A DNA stretch of 33,139 bases from UBA6952 sp045562575 (lineage in GTDB: Bacteria > Chloroflexota > Dehalococcoidia > Lucifugimonadales > UBA6952), in assembly GCA_045562575.1 (NCBI GenBank), contig JBJKVQ010000013.1, positions 1-33,139 of the forward strand. Reading direction: 5' to 3'. Shown here piece by piece: positions 16,285-25,285 of this stretch. Both the position numbers and the translations under genes were made by a program. Within the stretch, counting starts at the first letter, position 1. Every line of letters begins with the position of its first letter. The notes under the pieces were generated by a model. The model saw nothing but the letters and a program-made list of their open reading frames with translations, ran no database searches and was not told where the DNA came from.

Positions 16285-16725
16285 ATGATAACAGGATTAA
16301 ATCATAGTGGATTTATAGTACATGATATAGAAAAAATGAAATCCTTTTATTGTGACGTGCTAGGGTTAAAAGTAGAAAGAGAGGTCGATAGTATAGCACC
16401 TCCTACTGGAGATCACACAGGCTTTCCAGATGCAAAACGAAAATTAGTTTTTGTTGGTGCTGGAGGTGAACATCTAATTGAACTAGTTTATTTTATAAAC
16501 CCCAAAAGCCCTGAAGGACATTTGAATAGAAACCAATTAGGAGCTTCTCACATTTGTTTCAATGTAAATAGTATATCTGAAATATATCAAACATTATCCC
16601 AAAAAGGTATAAAGTTTGTAACTGAACCTATATATACTATTAATCCTGAAGGGAAGAAACGCGGTGTCTGTTATGCAGCAGATCCTGAAGGAAACTGGTT
16701 AGAATTTATAGGTGAGGATCAGTAA
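16285..16725 (+). CDS. VOC family metalloenzyme (glyoxalase/dioxygenase-like)
   Basis: 146 residues with two beta-alpha-beta-beta-beta modules. The four metal ligands of the family are visible: H7 (LNHSGF), E66 (HLIELVYF), H89 (ASHICFNV) and E140 (WLEFIG), as in methylmalonyl-CoA epimerase and glyoxalase I. Substrate unknown. The ATG lies 6 nt after the propeller stop, so the two are clearly co-transcribed. Confidence 0.88.
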   Translation: MITGLNHSGFIVHDIEKMKSFYCDVLGLKVEREVDSIAPPTGDHTGFPDAKRKLVFVGAGGEHLIELVYFINPKSPEGHLNRNQLGASHICFNVNSISEIYQTLSQKGIKFVTEPIYTINPEGKKRGVCYAADPEGNWLEFIGEDQ

Positions 16726-16730
16726 ACCAA

Positions 16731-16916
16731 ATGGAAGAAACTTTGATATGGTACAAACCTGGTGGTGGAATCCTTTGCCGTAAATGTGCTGAAAAAGAAT
16801 ATAGCTCTGACATATCAAAATTCCCCCAAGGAGTTTTTTTATCAGAGCTTAACATCTATAAGAATGATATGAAACTAAATACACAATGTATCGATTGTAA
16901 TAAAAAAATGATCTAA
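16731..16916 (+). CDS. Small double-CxxC zinc-ribbon-like protein
   Basis: 61 residues with two CxxC pairs, C16-x-x-C19 (ILCRKCAEKEY) and C53-x-x-C56 (TQCIDCNKK), spaced like a zinc ribbon. No family recognised. It begins 5 nt after the VOC stop, with GAGGA about 12 nt upstream, and appears to be the last gene of the operon, before the malate synthase promoter. Zinc binding is inferred from the cysteines. Confidence 0.65.
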   Translation: MEETLIWYKPGGGILCRKCAEKEYSSDISKFPQGVFLSELNIYKNDMKLNTQCIDCNKKMI

Positions 16917-16920
16917 ATGA

Positions 16921-16949
16921 TTGAGCTTAGTAAATAACACTGGTATAGT
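16921..16949 (+). promoter_or_regulatory. Promoter of malate synthase G
   Basis: TTGAGC (4 of 6 to TTGACA), 17-nt spacer, TATAGT (5 of 6) with a TG extension (TGGTATAGT). It lies just after the previous stop and about 42 nt before the ATG. Confidence 0.6.
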
Positions 16950-16990
16950 CTAGGAAATTAATTGTCCCATACAAATAAAAAGAGTTACCT

Positions 16991-19177
16991 ATGAACGTTG
17001 AGTATATCGAAATCAAAAATATAAAAATAGCTAAGCCTTTGTACGATTTAGTTGACCAAGAAATTATTCCAGATACTGGGATAAGCTCAGATAAATTTTG
17101 GACAGCATTTGGATCTATCGTAAATGATTTAGAACCTGATAATCGCTTGTTGCTAAATAAGCGATCAGAGATTCAAGAAAATATTAATTCTTGGCACAAT
17201 AATCAAAAGACAAATAAATTTAATATTGAAGAATATAAAACTTTCTTAAAAAGCATCGGATATTTAGCACCAGATGCTCCAGATTTTCAAATTACTACAA
17301 CTAATGTGGATGAGGAAATTTCATCTATAGCAGGCCCTCAATTAGTTGTACCAGTTGATAATGCTAGATTTGCTATAAATGCTGCTAATGCTAGATGGTG
17401 GAGTTTATATGACTCTTTATATGGTACAGACATTATTTCTGAAGAAAATAATGGTGAAAAAGGTACGAGTTATAACCCTCATAGAGGAGCCAAAGTAGTA
17501 GCTTACTGTTCAATTCTACTTGACTCAATATTTGGTCTGCAAAACGCAAGTTTTGCACATGCTTCAAACTTTTCTCTTAAAGGTAATGATAATTCCAAAG
17601 AACTAGTTATAACACTGAGCAACGAACATGAAACACGTTTGGTAAATCCTTCAAACTTTGTAGGTTATATTGAAAATGATGAAAAGAAATTAACTAGTAT
17701 ATTGCTAAAAAATAATGGCCTTCATATTGAAATTCAAATTGACAGAAATCATCCAATTGGTACACAACATTCAGCAGGTATTAAAGATGTCCTAATTGAA
17801 TCTGCCATAACTACCATACAAGATTTTGAAGATTCTGTAGCAGCAGTTGATGTATTTGACAAAGTTATAGCTTACAGAAATTGGAATGAATTAATGAAAG
17901 GAACTTGCACTTCAACTTTAGAAAAAGATGGCAACGTTATTAATCGAACACTTAACCCTGATAAAAATTTCCAAACACCTAAAGGGGAGAAATTAACTCT
18001 CCATGGTAGAAGTTTATTGTTAGTAAGAAATGTTGGTATTCATATGTATACTAATGCTGTTACAAACCAAAATGGAGAAGAAATACCGGAAGGGTTTCTT
18101 GATGCAATGATCACATCTCTTGCAGCATTACATGATATAAATGGTAAAACCAAATATTCTAATAGCAGAACTAAGAGTATGTATATTGTTAAGCCTAAAA
18201 TGCATGGTCCTGATGAAGTAGCCTTTACAGTAAAATTATTTGAACGAATTGAAGAAGCACTAGGTTTAGAAAACAATACCTTAAAAATTGGAATAATGGA
18301 TGAAGAAAGAAGAACTACAGTTAACCTTAAACAATGTATATATGAAGCCAAAGAACGTATAATTTTCATTAATACTGGATTTTTGGATAGAACAGGTGAT
18401 GAAATACATACTAGTATGGAAGCAGGTCCCGTATTACCCAAAGGTGAAATTCGAAATCAACCTTGGATAAAAGCATATGAAGACCAAAATGTTGACATTG
18501 GTATTGAATCAGGACTAGTTGGTATAGCACAGATAGGAAAAGGTATGTGGGCTATGCCAGATGAAATGAAAGCGATGATGGCAGCTAAAATATCTCATCC
18601 TGAATCCGGTGCTAACACTGCCTGGGTTCCATCTCCTACTGCAGCAGCCCTCCATGCAATTCATTACCATATGGTTAATGTAAACCAGATTCAAAAAGAT
18701 ATTTCAACAAGAGATTCCATAAATATAGATGAGATATTAACTCCACCTCTTATGGATAAAAAACTTTCTGAAAGTGAAATTCTTCAAGAATTAGAAAATA
18801 ATGCTCAGGGAATATTGGGGTATGTATCCAGATGGGTGGGACAAGGTATTGGATGTTCTAAAATTCCTGACATAAATAATATAGGATTGATGGAAGATCG
18901 AGCGACACTTAGAATATCTAGCCAACACATATCCAATTGGTTATATCATAATATTACGAGTCAAGAAGAAGTAATCACTGTTTTTAAGAAAATGGCAAAA
19001 ATTGTCGATGATCAAAACAAGGACGATAACAATTATATTCCTATGTCTAAGAATTTCGATTCAAGTATAGAATTCCAAGCTGCCCTAGACTTAGTCTTTT
19101 TGGGTAGGAAAACGACAAACGGATACACCGAACCTGTTCTCCATACTAAAAGGGCAGAGGCAAAAAATAGAAAATAA
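16991..19177 (+). CDS. glcB: Malate synthase G
   Basis: 728 residues, the length of the G isoform (about 723), which condenses glyoxylate with acetyl-CoA to malate. Visible blocks: NARFAINAANARWWSLYDSL (125-144), TLHGRSLLLVRNVGIHMYTN (336-355; conserved arginines R340 and R346), IMDEERRTTVNLK, GFLDRTGDEIHT (metal and substrate residues), and VGQGIGCSKIPD followed by LMEDRATLRISSQH with the catalytic Asp. No isocitrate lyase or glycolate oxidase lies in the window, so the glyoxylate source is unknown; the preceding catabolic operon is a candidate. The SD is weak. Confidence 0.97.
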   Translation: MNVEYIEIKNIKIAKPLYDLVDQEIIPDTGISSDKFWTAFGSIVNDLEPDNRLLLNKRSEIQENINSWHNNQKTNKFNIEEYKTFLKSIGYLAPDAPDFQITTTNVDEEISSIAGPQLVVPVDNARFAINAANARWWSLYDSLYGTDIISEENNGEKGTSYNPHRGAKVVAYCSILLDSIFGLQNASFAHASNFSLKGNDNSKELVITLSNEHETRLVNPSNFVGYIENDEKKLTSILLKNNGLHIEIQIDRNHPIGTQHSAGIKDVLIESAITTIQDFEDSVAAVDVFDKVIAYRNWNELMKGTCTSTLEKDGNVINRTLNPDKNFQTPKGEKLTLHGRSLLLVRNVGIHMYTNAVTNQNGEEIPEGFLDAMITSLAALHDINGKTKYSNSRTKSMYIVKPKMHGPDEVAFTVKLFERIEEALGLENNTLKIGIMDEERRTTVNLKQCIYEAKERIIFINTGFLDRTGDEIHTSMEAGPVLPKGEIRNQPWIKAYEDQNVDIGIESGLVGIAQIGKGMWAMPDEMKAMMAAKISHPESGANTAWVPSPTAAALHAIHYHMVNVNQIQKDISTRDSINIDEILTPPLMDKKLSESEILQELENNAQGILGYVSRWVGQGIGCSKIPDINNIGLMEDRATLRISSQHISNWLYHNITSQEEVITVFKKMAKIVDDQNKDDNNYIPMSKNFDSSIEFQAALDLVFLGRKTTNGYTEPVLHTKRAEAKNRK

Positions 19178-19197
19178 TTACTTTTAATTAAGTCTTA

Positions 19198-19449
19198 TTA
19201 CTGTTGTGCTCTAGGTCGAGCTTCATTAACGACGAGTGATCGGCCATCAACTTCTTTTCCATTGAGCTCTTCGATAGCTTTCTTAGCGTCTTCATCTGAA
19301 CTCATCTCAACAAAACCAAATCCTCGTGATCGATTTGTTTCACGGTCTAATATGATTTTAGCTGAAACAACTTCACCATATTCACTGAAGATTTCTGCTA
19401 AATCTTCATCTCTACTTCTATATGGTAGATTAGCGCAATAAATATTCAT
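19198..19449 (-). CDS. RRM RNA-binding protein (bacterial Rbp type)
   Basis: 83 residues comprising one RRM domain: RNP2 NIYCANLP (2-9), RNP1 RGFGFVEM (42-49), and the closing strand SLVVNEARPR. These small single-RRM proteins occur in cyanobacteria, Chloroflexota and others, bind RNA, and are often cold-induced. SD AGGAGA lies about 6 nt before the ATG and falls inside a 12-nt perfect palindrome that could mask it in the transcript. The promoter is at 19504-19531. Confidence 0.95.
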   Translation of the reverse strand: MNIYCANLPYRSRDEDLAEIFSEYGEVVSAKIILDRETNRSRGFGFVEMSSDEDAKKAIEELNGKEVDGRSLVVNEARPRAQQ

Positions 19450-19455
19450 TCTTTC

Positions 19456-19467
19456 TCCTAATTAGGA
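19456..19467 (-). promoter_or_regulatory. Palindrome covering the SD of the RRM gene
   Basis: Tcctaattagga is its own reverse complement and contains the SD core AGGA. It can form a 4-bp stem with a 4-nt loop in mRNA, or be a protein-binding site in DNA. Confidence 0.4.
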
Positions 19468-19503
19468 CCTTTTTAAATCCTATATTCCAAATATAACATA
19501 ACT

Positions 19504-19531
19504 ACTATAACAGATATGTGTAATATTTCAA
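19504..19531 (-). promoter_or_regulatory. Promoter of the RRM gene
   Basis: On the minus strand: TTGAAA (19531-19526), 16-nt spacer, TATAGT (19509-19504) with a TG extension. The leader is about 48 nt. Confidence 0.6.
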
Positions 19532-19549
19532 TTCTATTCGTGCAAAGGC

Positions 19550-20044
19550 TTAATAAGATAGGTTAGAAATCACTATAGTATTAGGAATTTTTCTTAACTC
19601 TTCTGGATTTATTTTTATTTTTGTTGAACGATTACCTGAACCAACTATCACATAATCTAATTGAAATATTTTATCATCTAAATAAATAGGCAAATTCAAT
19701 GGTAAGCCAAAAATAGTAACTCCACCGATCATCATTCCTGTAAGATTCTTAGTATCTTCTGCAGAGGCAAAAGATATTTTAGAGACCTCCATTAACTTTC
19801 TAACTGTTTTATTTACATCAAGTTTGTATGAAGCAAGAACTAAGCATGCAACAAAAGATTTGGGTTCTTTTTTTGAAGCTACAATAATTGTGTTACCACT
19901 ATTTTCTACAGGGTAATTATATTTTTCACAAAATGCTGCTGTATCTGCAAAATCAGGATCAATTTCTATTATTTCATGTGCAATATTATAATCTTTTAGA
20001 TATGTTTCCACTAAATGCTGAATATCTGTTGAGGAACTATCCAT
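19550..20044 (-). CDS. YbaK/EbsC-type aminoacyl-tRNA deacylase domain protein
   Basis: 164 residues. The N-terminal helix and strand (ETYLKDYNIAHEIIEID) lead to the core with NTIIVASKKEPKSFVACLVLA (51-71), SFASAEDTKNLTGMMIGGVTIFG (91-113) and PIYLDDKIFQLDYVIVGSGNRSTKI. This is the YbaK/ProX fold, which hydrolyses mischarged aminoacyl-tRNA. The usual Lys is plausibly K58 or K59. Which tRNA it edits cannot be told. SD AAAGG lies about 9 nt before the ATG. It is last in a run after the membrane protein at 20069. Confidence 0.85.
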   Translation of the reverse strand: MDSSSTDIQHLVETYLKDYNIAHEIIEIDPDFADTAAFCEKYNYPVENSGNTIIVASKKEPKSFVACLVLASYKLDVNKTVRKLMEVSKISFASAEDTKNLTGMMIGGVTIFGLPLNLPIYLDDKIFQLDYVIVGSGNRSTKIKINPEELRKIPNTIVISNLSY

Positions 20045-20068
20045 CTATAAAAAACCTTTCGTTTATAT

Positions 20069-20593
20069 CTAAAATTTTATCTTTTCGATAATTTCAACTA
20101 AAGTATAATTGTCCAAAATTTTGTTAACATGTAATACATACTCTTGTAACAATTTTATACTCATAATAGGAATAATTAAAAACCCTACATTTTTCTTCGT
20201 TATTTGTAAATCATCTTTATATAAGCGAAGTAATGCTATAACGATAATCCAAAATTCAAAGAAGTTAGGAAACAAAAACAAAATCCACCGTTTATGAAAA
20301 ATCTCAAAGAGAATCATACCAACTATACGATATGAAAATAAAATAATACCTATTTTTTTAGCTTGTACATTGAAGCGAAACAAAACTATAAAAAAAGTAA
20401 TCATATAGATAAAATCAAGAAATTTATCTAATAATTGATAATTACTTACACCACCTAAATCTATGTAATTCATTAAAAATAGATCAGAAAAATCAATAAT
20501 GATTACTAGTAATGCACCCCAAAGGGGACTAATTAAAACAGGGAAAGCACCAAGTGTACGAAATATTACAATGATTATTTCTTCTGTTGTCAT
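20069..20593 (-). CDS. Multi-helix membrane protein, unknown family
   Basis: 174 residues with about five hydrophobic segments (near 5-33, 60-72, 81-97, 105-123 and 136-148) and aromatic, Phe/Ile-rich helices. Family not recognised. The ATG lies 12 nt after the stop of the hydrolase gene with no clear SD, so its translation may depend on coupling to that gene. 24 nt separate it from the YbaK-type gene downstream. Confidence 0.65.
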   Translation of the reverse strand: MTTEEIIIVIFRTLGAFPVLISPLWGALLVIIIDFSDLFLMNYIDLGGVSNYQLLDKFLDFIYMITFFIVLFRFNVQAKKIGIILFSYRIVGMILFEIFHKRWILFLFPNFFEFWIIVIALLRLYKDDLQITKKNVGFLIIPIMSIKLLQEYVLHVNKILDNYTLVEIIEKIKF

Positions 20594-20605
20594 AATAAAT
20601 TTAGA

Positions 20606-22558
20606 TTATTGGGACTGTATTGCTTCCCATCTTTCGCTTGCGCCATTTACTATACCTTCAATGTCTTCATACAAGATATATCTTTCAGCTGCTAAAGACT
20701 CAGCAGAACTTCTTATCTTTGTGAGATAATCATCTTTAGAGGAATATCTTTTTTCTATAGAATCTCTTGGGTCCCCATCTTCTTCTTTCTCTGTTTCTGT
20801 ACGTGGAAAAGGTATGACTGAACCTTGAAGTGGCATAAAATGACCTTCGCCACCAATATTTGCATGCCGAAGTGCCCAACCTGTGTGAGTTCCTAATGGT
20901 ACTTGTAAATCAGGAAGTCTAACACCAGAAATCTCATTACAGTCTTTATCTAGTGCGGAAACTAAGGTTCCAAATGGTTCACCTTCAACAGCAGGATACT
21001 GATGAACTCCTTTATCAACATTGCTTCCATATGATAGTCTTTGTCGAACTGGGAGAGCCTTTAAAAATCCTATCTTTGGGACTCTTTCAAAAGATTCCAT
21101 AAGACTTTCTCTAGTAACTGCGGTCTTATCGTCTATCCTTGGGTATTGACTAACAGGTGGTTCTATTCCATCCCTTACCCATTTATCTAAATTATCATAA
21201 ACTGCCCTTTGCAAAGGACGATAATCGATTGTATTTGAAAAATGTTTTTGTCTTAATGCTTCAGGAGCTGGTGTTGTAGTAAGTGGTAGAGAACCTGCGC
21301 CATGTTTTGTTCCTGAAAAAAGATAAACTCTAACATCTTCAGGAGGATTGACATCAATAGATCCTGTAGCATCCGTATGTGCTAAAGAAGCTCCACTCCA
21401 CCAATATTCAACATCAGAATTTGTCGCAATAATTTTGGGCATTGCATTTTTAGATTCTAGTCTCCATAACAAACTATCTTTAATATCTGAAATAGGGTCC
21501 AAGGTTTCAACATATGCAAGAGCTTTTACATTTCCAACATTTCTCATATGATTACTCGAAGGTTGACCAAATCTCATGTTAAATTCACCTAAACGGGAGC
21601 TTCCAGTATGTGGAAGTAAACCGTCATATACAATTCTACTTTCCTCATCAATATTTAATCCTAAATAGGCAAACTCTCTAACAAACCGCCCACTTTGTGA
21701 GGCCCCAAATGCATAGGCCTTAGTAATATTCCCAGCACAAGGGTTACCTTGTGCTAACGTGGCATATCTGAAAAAACTAGAACAATCTCTCATTGCCAAA
21801 AATCCTAAACCAATAACAGGTGCACCAACAGTATTATATATAATCTCATACACTTTTCCTGATTCAAACCCTTTGGGTAAACATATATAATTTGAATCTC
21901 TTACTTCTTCTCCATCTGCCCACCTAGCGAAAGACCATTCATTTCTAGGTATATTTTTAATGGGACCATCAGGCCAATCACGTTCAATTAAAATGGCATT
22001 TTCATCATCTAAATTTGCTGTAGGTAAAGGATTATGTTGTCTATCTGAAAGCAATAGCTCATAAGAATCCTCCCCCATATCAAATTGCTGATATGTTTGG
22101 CCGATTAATTGCTCTCCATTTTTGTCTAATGCCTCAGGTACATGAAGCCTTATTCTTCCTTCAGGTACATCAGTTTGCCAACCACAAAAAACTACTACAG
22201 TGCCTTTTTTCATTAGAAAGCCATTACCTAAATGTGGGTCTTCATTTGATACTCTTTGTTCAGCATTATTGAAAGCTAAAACTGTTCTATTCCCCCTATT
22301 TACAACATCAAAAAATAAGTTTGAATCGTTTTTCATAGTTATTGGTTTTAATAACTGAATATCTGATGAAAATTCAACTTTACCTTCATTATTTGTAGGA
22401 ATTAAATCAATATCAGCTATTAATTTACTATCAGGATGTTTGGGATCCACTGAATAAAATAAACGTCCAGTAATAAATTCATATTCACCTATGTCCTCAT
22501 GTAAAGAATCGTCTCCAATTGGATTACGAGAAATGATTTCAAATCTAGTAGCTACCAT
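20606..22558 (-). CDS. Alpha/beta hydrolase domain-containing protein (650 aa)
   Basis: A large cytoplasmic hydrolase of the alpha/beta-hydrolase-domain family. An N-terminal all-beta region (1-200; e.g. VVNRGNRTVLAFN near 86-98) precedes the hydrolase core. The nucleophile elbow is AFGASQSGRF (283-292), probably Ser287. Later blocks include VYLFSGTKHGAGSLPL with a candidate catalytic His, and WVRDGIEPPVSQYP. No signal peptide. Substrate unknown; ester or lactone hydrolysis is inferred. SD AGGA lies about 9 nt before the ATG. It is transcribed divergently from the hydroxyacid dehydrogenase and heads the operon of three. Confidence 0.88.
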   Translation of the reverse strand: MVATRFEIISRNPIGDDSLHEDIGEYEFITGRLFYSVDPKHPDSKLIADIDLIPTNNEGKVEFSSDIQLLKPITMKNDSNLFFDVVNRGNRTVLAFNNAEQRVSNEDPHLGNGFLMKKGTVVVFCGWQTDVPEGRIRLHVPEALDKNGEQLIGQTYQQFDMGEDSYELLLSDRQHNPLPTANLDDENAILIERDWPDGPIKNIPRNEWSFARWADGEEVRDSNYICLPKGFESGKVYEIIYNTVGAPVIGLGFLAMRDCSSFFRYATLAQGNPCAGNITKAYAFGASQSGRFVREFAYLGLNIDEESRIVYDGLLPHTGSSRLGEFNMRFGQPSSNHMRNVGNVKALAYVETLDPISDIKDSLLWRLESKNAMPKIIATNSDVEYWWSGASLAHTDATGSIDVNPPEDVRVYLFSGTKHGAGSLPLTTTPAPEALRQKHFSNTIDYRPLQRAVYDNLDKWVRDGIEPPVSQYPRIDDKTAVTRESLMESFERVPKIGFLKALPVRQRLSYGSNVDKGVHQYPAVEGEPFGTLVSALDKDCNEISGVRLPDLQVPLGTHTGWALRHANIGGEGHFMPLQGSVIPFPRTETEKEEDGDPRDSIEKRYSSKDDYLTKIRSSAESLAAERYILYEDIEGIVNGASERWEAIQSQ

Positions 22559-22622
22559 AGTAAAAGTCCTAACCTTCCTTCACGATTGAAAATTTATCTA
22601 CATAATACATATGCTCTAATCT

Positions 22623-22631
22623 TGATACAAT
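22623..22631 (+). promoter_or_regulatory. Extended -10 promoter TGATACAAT
   Basis: Identical to the extended -10 of the tRNA-Ser gene. About 26 nt before the ATG of the hydroxyacid dehydrogenase. On the other strand a TTGTAT-17-TATTAT pair overlaps it and could drive the divergent hydrolase gene. Confidence 0.45.
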
Positions 22632-22656
22632 AGAATTACTGATTTATATTATAGTT

Positions 22657-23649
22657 ATGCAAACTAATGAACAACTTAATATGGTAATACTTGACGACTA
22701 CCACGATTTTTTCAATAAGATGGAAATTGATAAAAGTCTTCCTTCGTTTATTACACTAACCATTTTTAATCAACATATATCTAACGAACAAGAACTCATA
22801 AAGAAACTATATGATTACCAAATAATTGTAGGAATAAGGGAAAGAACAGCATTTACAAAAACTGTGTTGGATGGATTACCCAATCTTAAGTTATTAATCA
22901 CCACTGGAGCACGAAATGCCTCATTTGATCTTGATGCTGCTACAAAAAATAATATTATTGTATCTGGTACACAAGGTGCTGGTGAAGGACCAGTCGACCT
23001 AACATGGGGCTTAATAATTAGTTTAATGAGAGGTATACATACCGAAGACAGATTGGCTAGGCAAGGTAGATGGGGAACTATAGTAGGGCCAACATTAACA
23101 GGTAAAACACTTGGTTTATTAGGATTAGGGCATATTGGACAACTCGTAGCACAAGTAGGGATTGCGTTTGGGATGAATATAATTGCCTGGAGTGAAAATC
23201 TTACCGTTCAAGTTGCTAAGCAACATGGAGCAAAATATGTAAATAAGGAAACATTATTTACTGACTCGGATGTACTATCAGTACAACTAAAGCTAAGTGA
23301 ACGAACTAAAGGAATTATAGGTGAGAAAGAATTATCCCTAATGAAGTCATCTTCATATATTGTTAATACTTCTCGTGGACCAATTATTGATGAAAAGGCA
23401 TTAATTGACGCCCTGAATACAATGAAAATTGCAGGAGCAGCAATTGATACTTTTGATATTGAGCCATTACCAAATGATCACCCTTTATTTTCAACACCCA
23501 ATACTCTAATTACACCGCACATAGGCTATGTAACCAAAGAAGCTTATGAAATATATACTGAAGGTATTATTGAAAATGTATTGGCTTTTTTAAATCATAA
23601 CCCAAAACGTGTACTCAATCCTACAGCTTTGAAAAATTATTTCAGCTAA
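22657..23649 (+). CDS. D-2-hydroxyacid dehydrogenase (NAD-dependent)
   Basis: 330 residues of the phosphoglycerate/glycerate dehydrogenase superfamily, reducing 2-oxoacids or oxidising D-2-hydroxyacids. Nucleotide-binding motif GLLGLGHIGQLVA (153-165). Catalytic residues: R240 (NTSRGPIIDE), E269 (DTFDIEPLP) and H288 (TPHIGYV). Substrate not determined; hydroxypyruvate, glyoxylate or a branched 2-oxoacid are all possible. It is single, and ends in a bidirectional terminator. Confidence 0.93.
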   Translation: MQTNEQLNMVILDDYHDFFNKMEIDKSLPSFITLTIFNQHISNEQELIKKLYDYQIIVGIRERTAFTKTVLDGLPNLKLLITTGARNASFDLDAATKNNIIVSGTQGAGEGPVDLTWGLIISLMRGIHTEDRLARQGRWGTIVGPTLTGKTLGLLGLGHIGQLVAQVGIAFGMNIIAWSENLTVQVAKQHGAKYVNKETLFTDSDVLSVQLKLSERTKGIIGEKELSLMKSSSYIVNTSRGPIIDEKALIDALNTMKIAGAAIDTFDIEPLPNDHPLFSTPNTLITPHIGYVTKEAYEIYTEGIIENVLAFLNHNPKRVLNPTALKNYFS

Positions 23650-23650
23650 T

Positions 23651-23680
23651 AAAAATACCCTCTATTAAGAGGGTATTTTT
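23651..23680. terminator. Bidirectional intrinsic terminator
   Basis: A perfect 13-bp stem (23651-23663 with 23668-23680) around a 4-nt loop, with A5 on the left and T5 on the right. It serves the dehydrogenase and the converging MmgE/PrpD gene. Confidence 0.93.
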
Positions 23681-23700
23681 ATTCAAAGATTCTACTTTAA

Positions 23701-25047
23701 CTATAAAGTTACTTTATCCATCAAAGTACGTGCACTATCTAATGTCTCTAAAGAACCAACTATATCAATTACTTGATTAATATCAGAGTCACCAAATATA
23801 TGACCAGCAGTAATTTTGAATTTATCAGTAACTTCAGATCCAGTAAGATGATGTGCTACACCAAGTTCTACGTCATGATCTTGACCATTTTTCATCTTTA
23901 TTCGAATTCTAGCACTAGGGTCACCATCTTCAATATGTGTATGCCTTAATGAAACATCTGGATTTTGAGAACGAGTTACCTTTTTCATAAATTCCTGAAT
24001 ATCTCCCTCATCAGAACGTGAATCAGTAAAAGTATTCAAATCCACTTTTTTATCAATAATTGCAGCACCAATGTTATATTCTAGACAGAATTTTCCTTCT
24101 AGGCCTTCACCAACTTCGCTTCGAATCAGAGCACCTAATCCAGGAACACCTGGTCCAATATGTTCCACGGTATTAATATCATCTGGATTAATTTCATACT
24201 TATGAATCAAATCGAGTAATCCAGTCAAAGTCTGATGATTTCCTCCACAACATGGCCATGGTTTAATTCTTGTACCTTGGGAAGATAGGAAGAAAAAATC
24301 TCCTAAAAATTGAGATACTGCAGGAAGATTACATTTTGGTCCACCAAAATTATCTGCATATCCTTGTCGTCCCTCAATAATATCAGGATCTGATGTATAT
24401 CCTCTTGAAGCAAGTTTAGCTGCAACAATACCACTTCTTCCTGCGTTACCAGGATGGAATGGTTTCGTCATAGTTCCAAAATTTCGTCTTAAACCAGCTG
24501 CTTCTGATCCAGCAATGCCTAAGGCCATACGTGTTTTCCACTCATCAAGACCTAAAAGTTTACTTGCTGCAACAGCAGATGCCATTGTTCCAAAAATTGC
24601 AGTTGGATGCCAGTCTCTATCAGGGTGTAAGTTTGCACTTAACCTAGTCCCGACTTCATATCCTACAGCCCAAGCTGATAACATCTCTTTACCTGATAAG
24701 TTTAATTCTTCACCTAAGGCCAAAACAGTAGGTGTTAGGGCTACTGCGGGATGTCCACCAACTCCACCTAAGTCGTCAAAATCTTCTGCGTGACCCATTG
24801 CACCATTTGCAAATGCTGCATTAGCACTAGTAGTAACAATATCAGTTGCAATAATCCTCGCTTGTGAATTTCCACCTTGTTCTCGAGAATAATCAACCAT
24901 AATTCTACCTAGCGGAGTAGTTGAACCCTGTATTGTAGTACCTAAGTAATCTAATATTGATTTTTTAGCTTGTTCATAAGCTTTTTCAGGAATATCGCTT
25001 GATTGAGCTGAAACAACCCAATTTGCCAAACTTTGTGTAGTACCCAT
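23701..25047 (-). CDS. MmgE/PrpD family protein
   Basis: 448 residues. It begins with the all-helical domain (LANWV, AKKSILDYLGTTIQGS), then NGAMGHAEDFDD (97-108), which carries the active-site His-Asp-Asp region, GGHPAVALTPTVLALGE and the long helix with WAVGYEVGTRLS. PrpD dehydrates 2-methylcitrate, but the family also includes cis-aconitate decarboxylase and many isomerases of unknown substrate. With no other propionate gene nearby, I do not call it prpD. SD TAGGAGGG lies 4 nt before the ATG; the promoter is at 25094-25122. Confidence 0.93.
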   Translation of the reverse strand: MGTTQSLANWVVSAQSSDIPEKAYEQAKKSILDYLGTTIQGSTTPLGRIMVDYSREQGGNSQARIIATDIVTTSANAAFANGAMGHAEDFDDLGGVGGHPAVALTPTVLALGEELNLSGKEMLSAWAVGYEVGTRLSANLHPDRDWHPTAIFGTMASAVAASKLLGLDEWKTRMALGIAGSEAAGLRRNFGTMTKPFHPGNAGRSGIVAAKLASRGYTSDPDIIEGRQGYADNFGGPKCNLPAVSQFLGDFFFLSSQGTRIKPWPCCGGNHQTLTGLLDLIHKYEINPDDINTVEHIGPGVPGLGALIRSEVGEGLEGKFCLEYNIGAAIIDKKVDLNTFTDSRSDEGDIQEFMKKVTRSQNPDVSLRHTHIEDGDPSARIRIKMKNGQDHDVELGVAHHLTGSEVTDKFKITAGHIFGDSDINQVIDIVGSLETLDSARTLMDKVTL

Positions 25048-25093
25048 AATCCCTCCTAATTAAATAAATATCCATCAACAGTTTTGTCTGATG

Positions 25094-25122
25094 AAGATAA
25101 ACCCATTGTAAAGGAAAGTCAA
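25094..25122 (-). promoter_or_regulatory. Promoter of the MmgE/PrpD gene
   Basis: On the minus strand: TTGACT (5 of 6), 17-nt spacer, TATCTT (4 of 6), about 47 nt before the ATG. Confidence 0.5.
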
Positions 25123-25285
25123 TATCAATTATTCGTAATATTATTACTACTAATAAGCACTAAACGTAACAATAAATTATAGTTAATAAAAAACGTAGTT
25201 TATTATGTTATCTTTTTATAATTTGATATTCAATTACAAAGCATTTAACATGTGTGTTTATTTACTTAAATTACCAGACTAAGCA

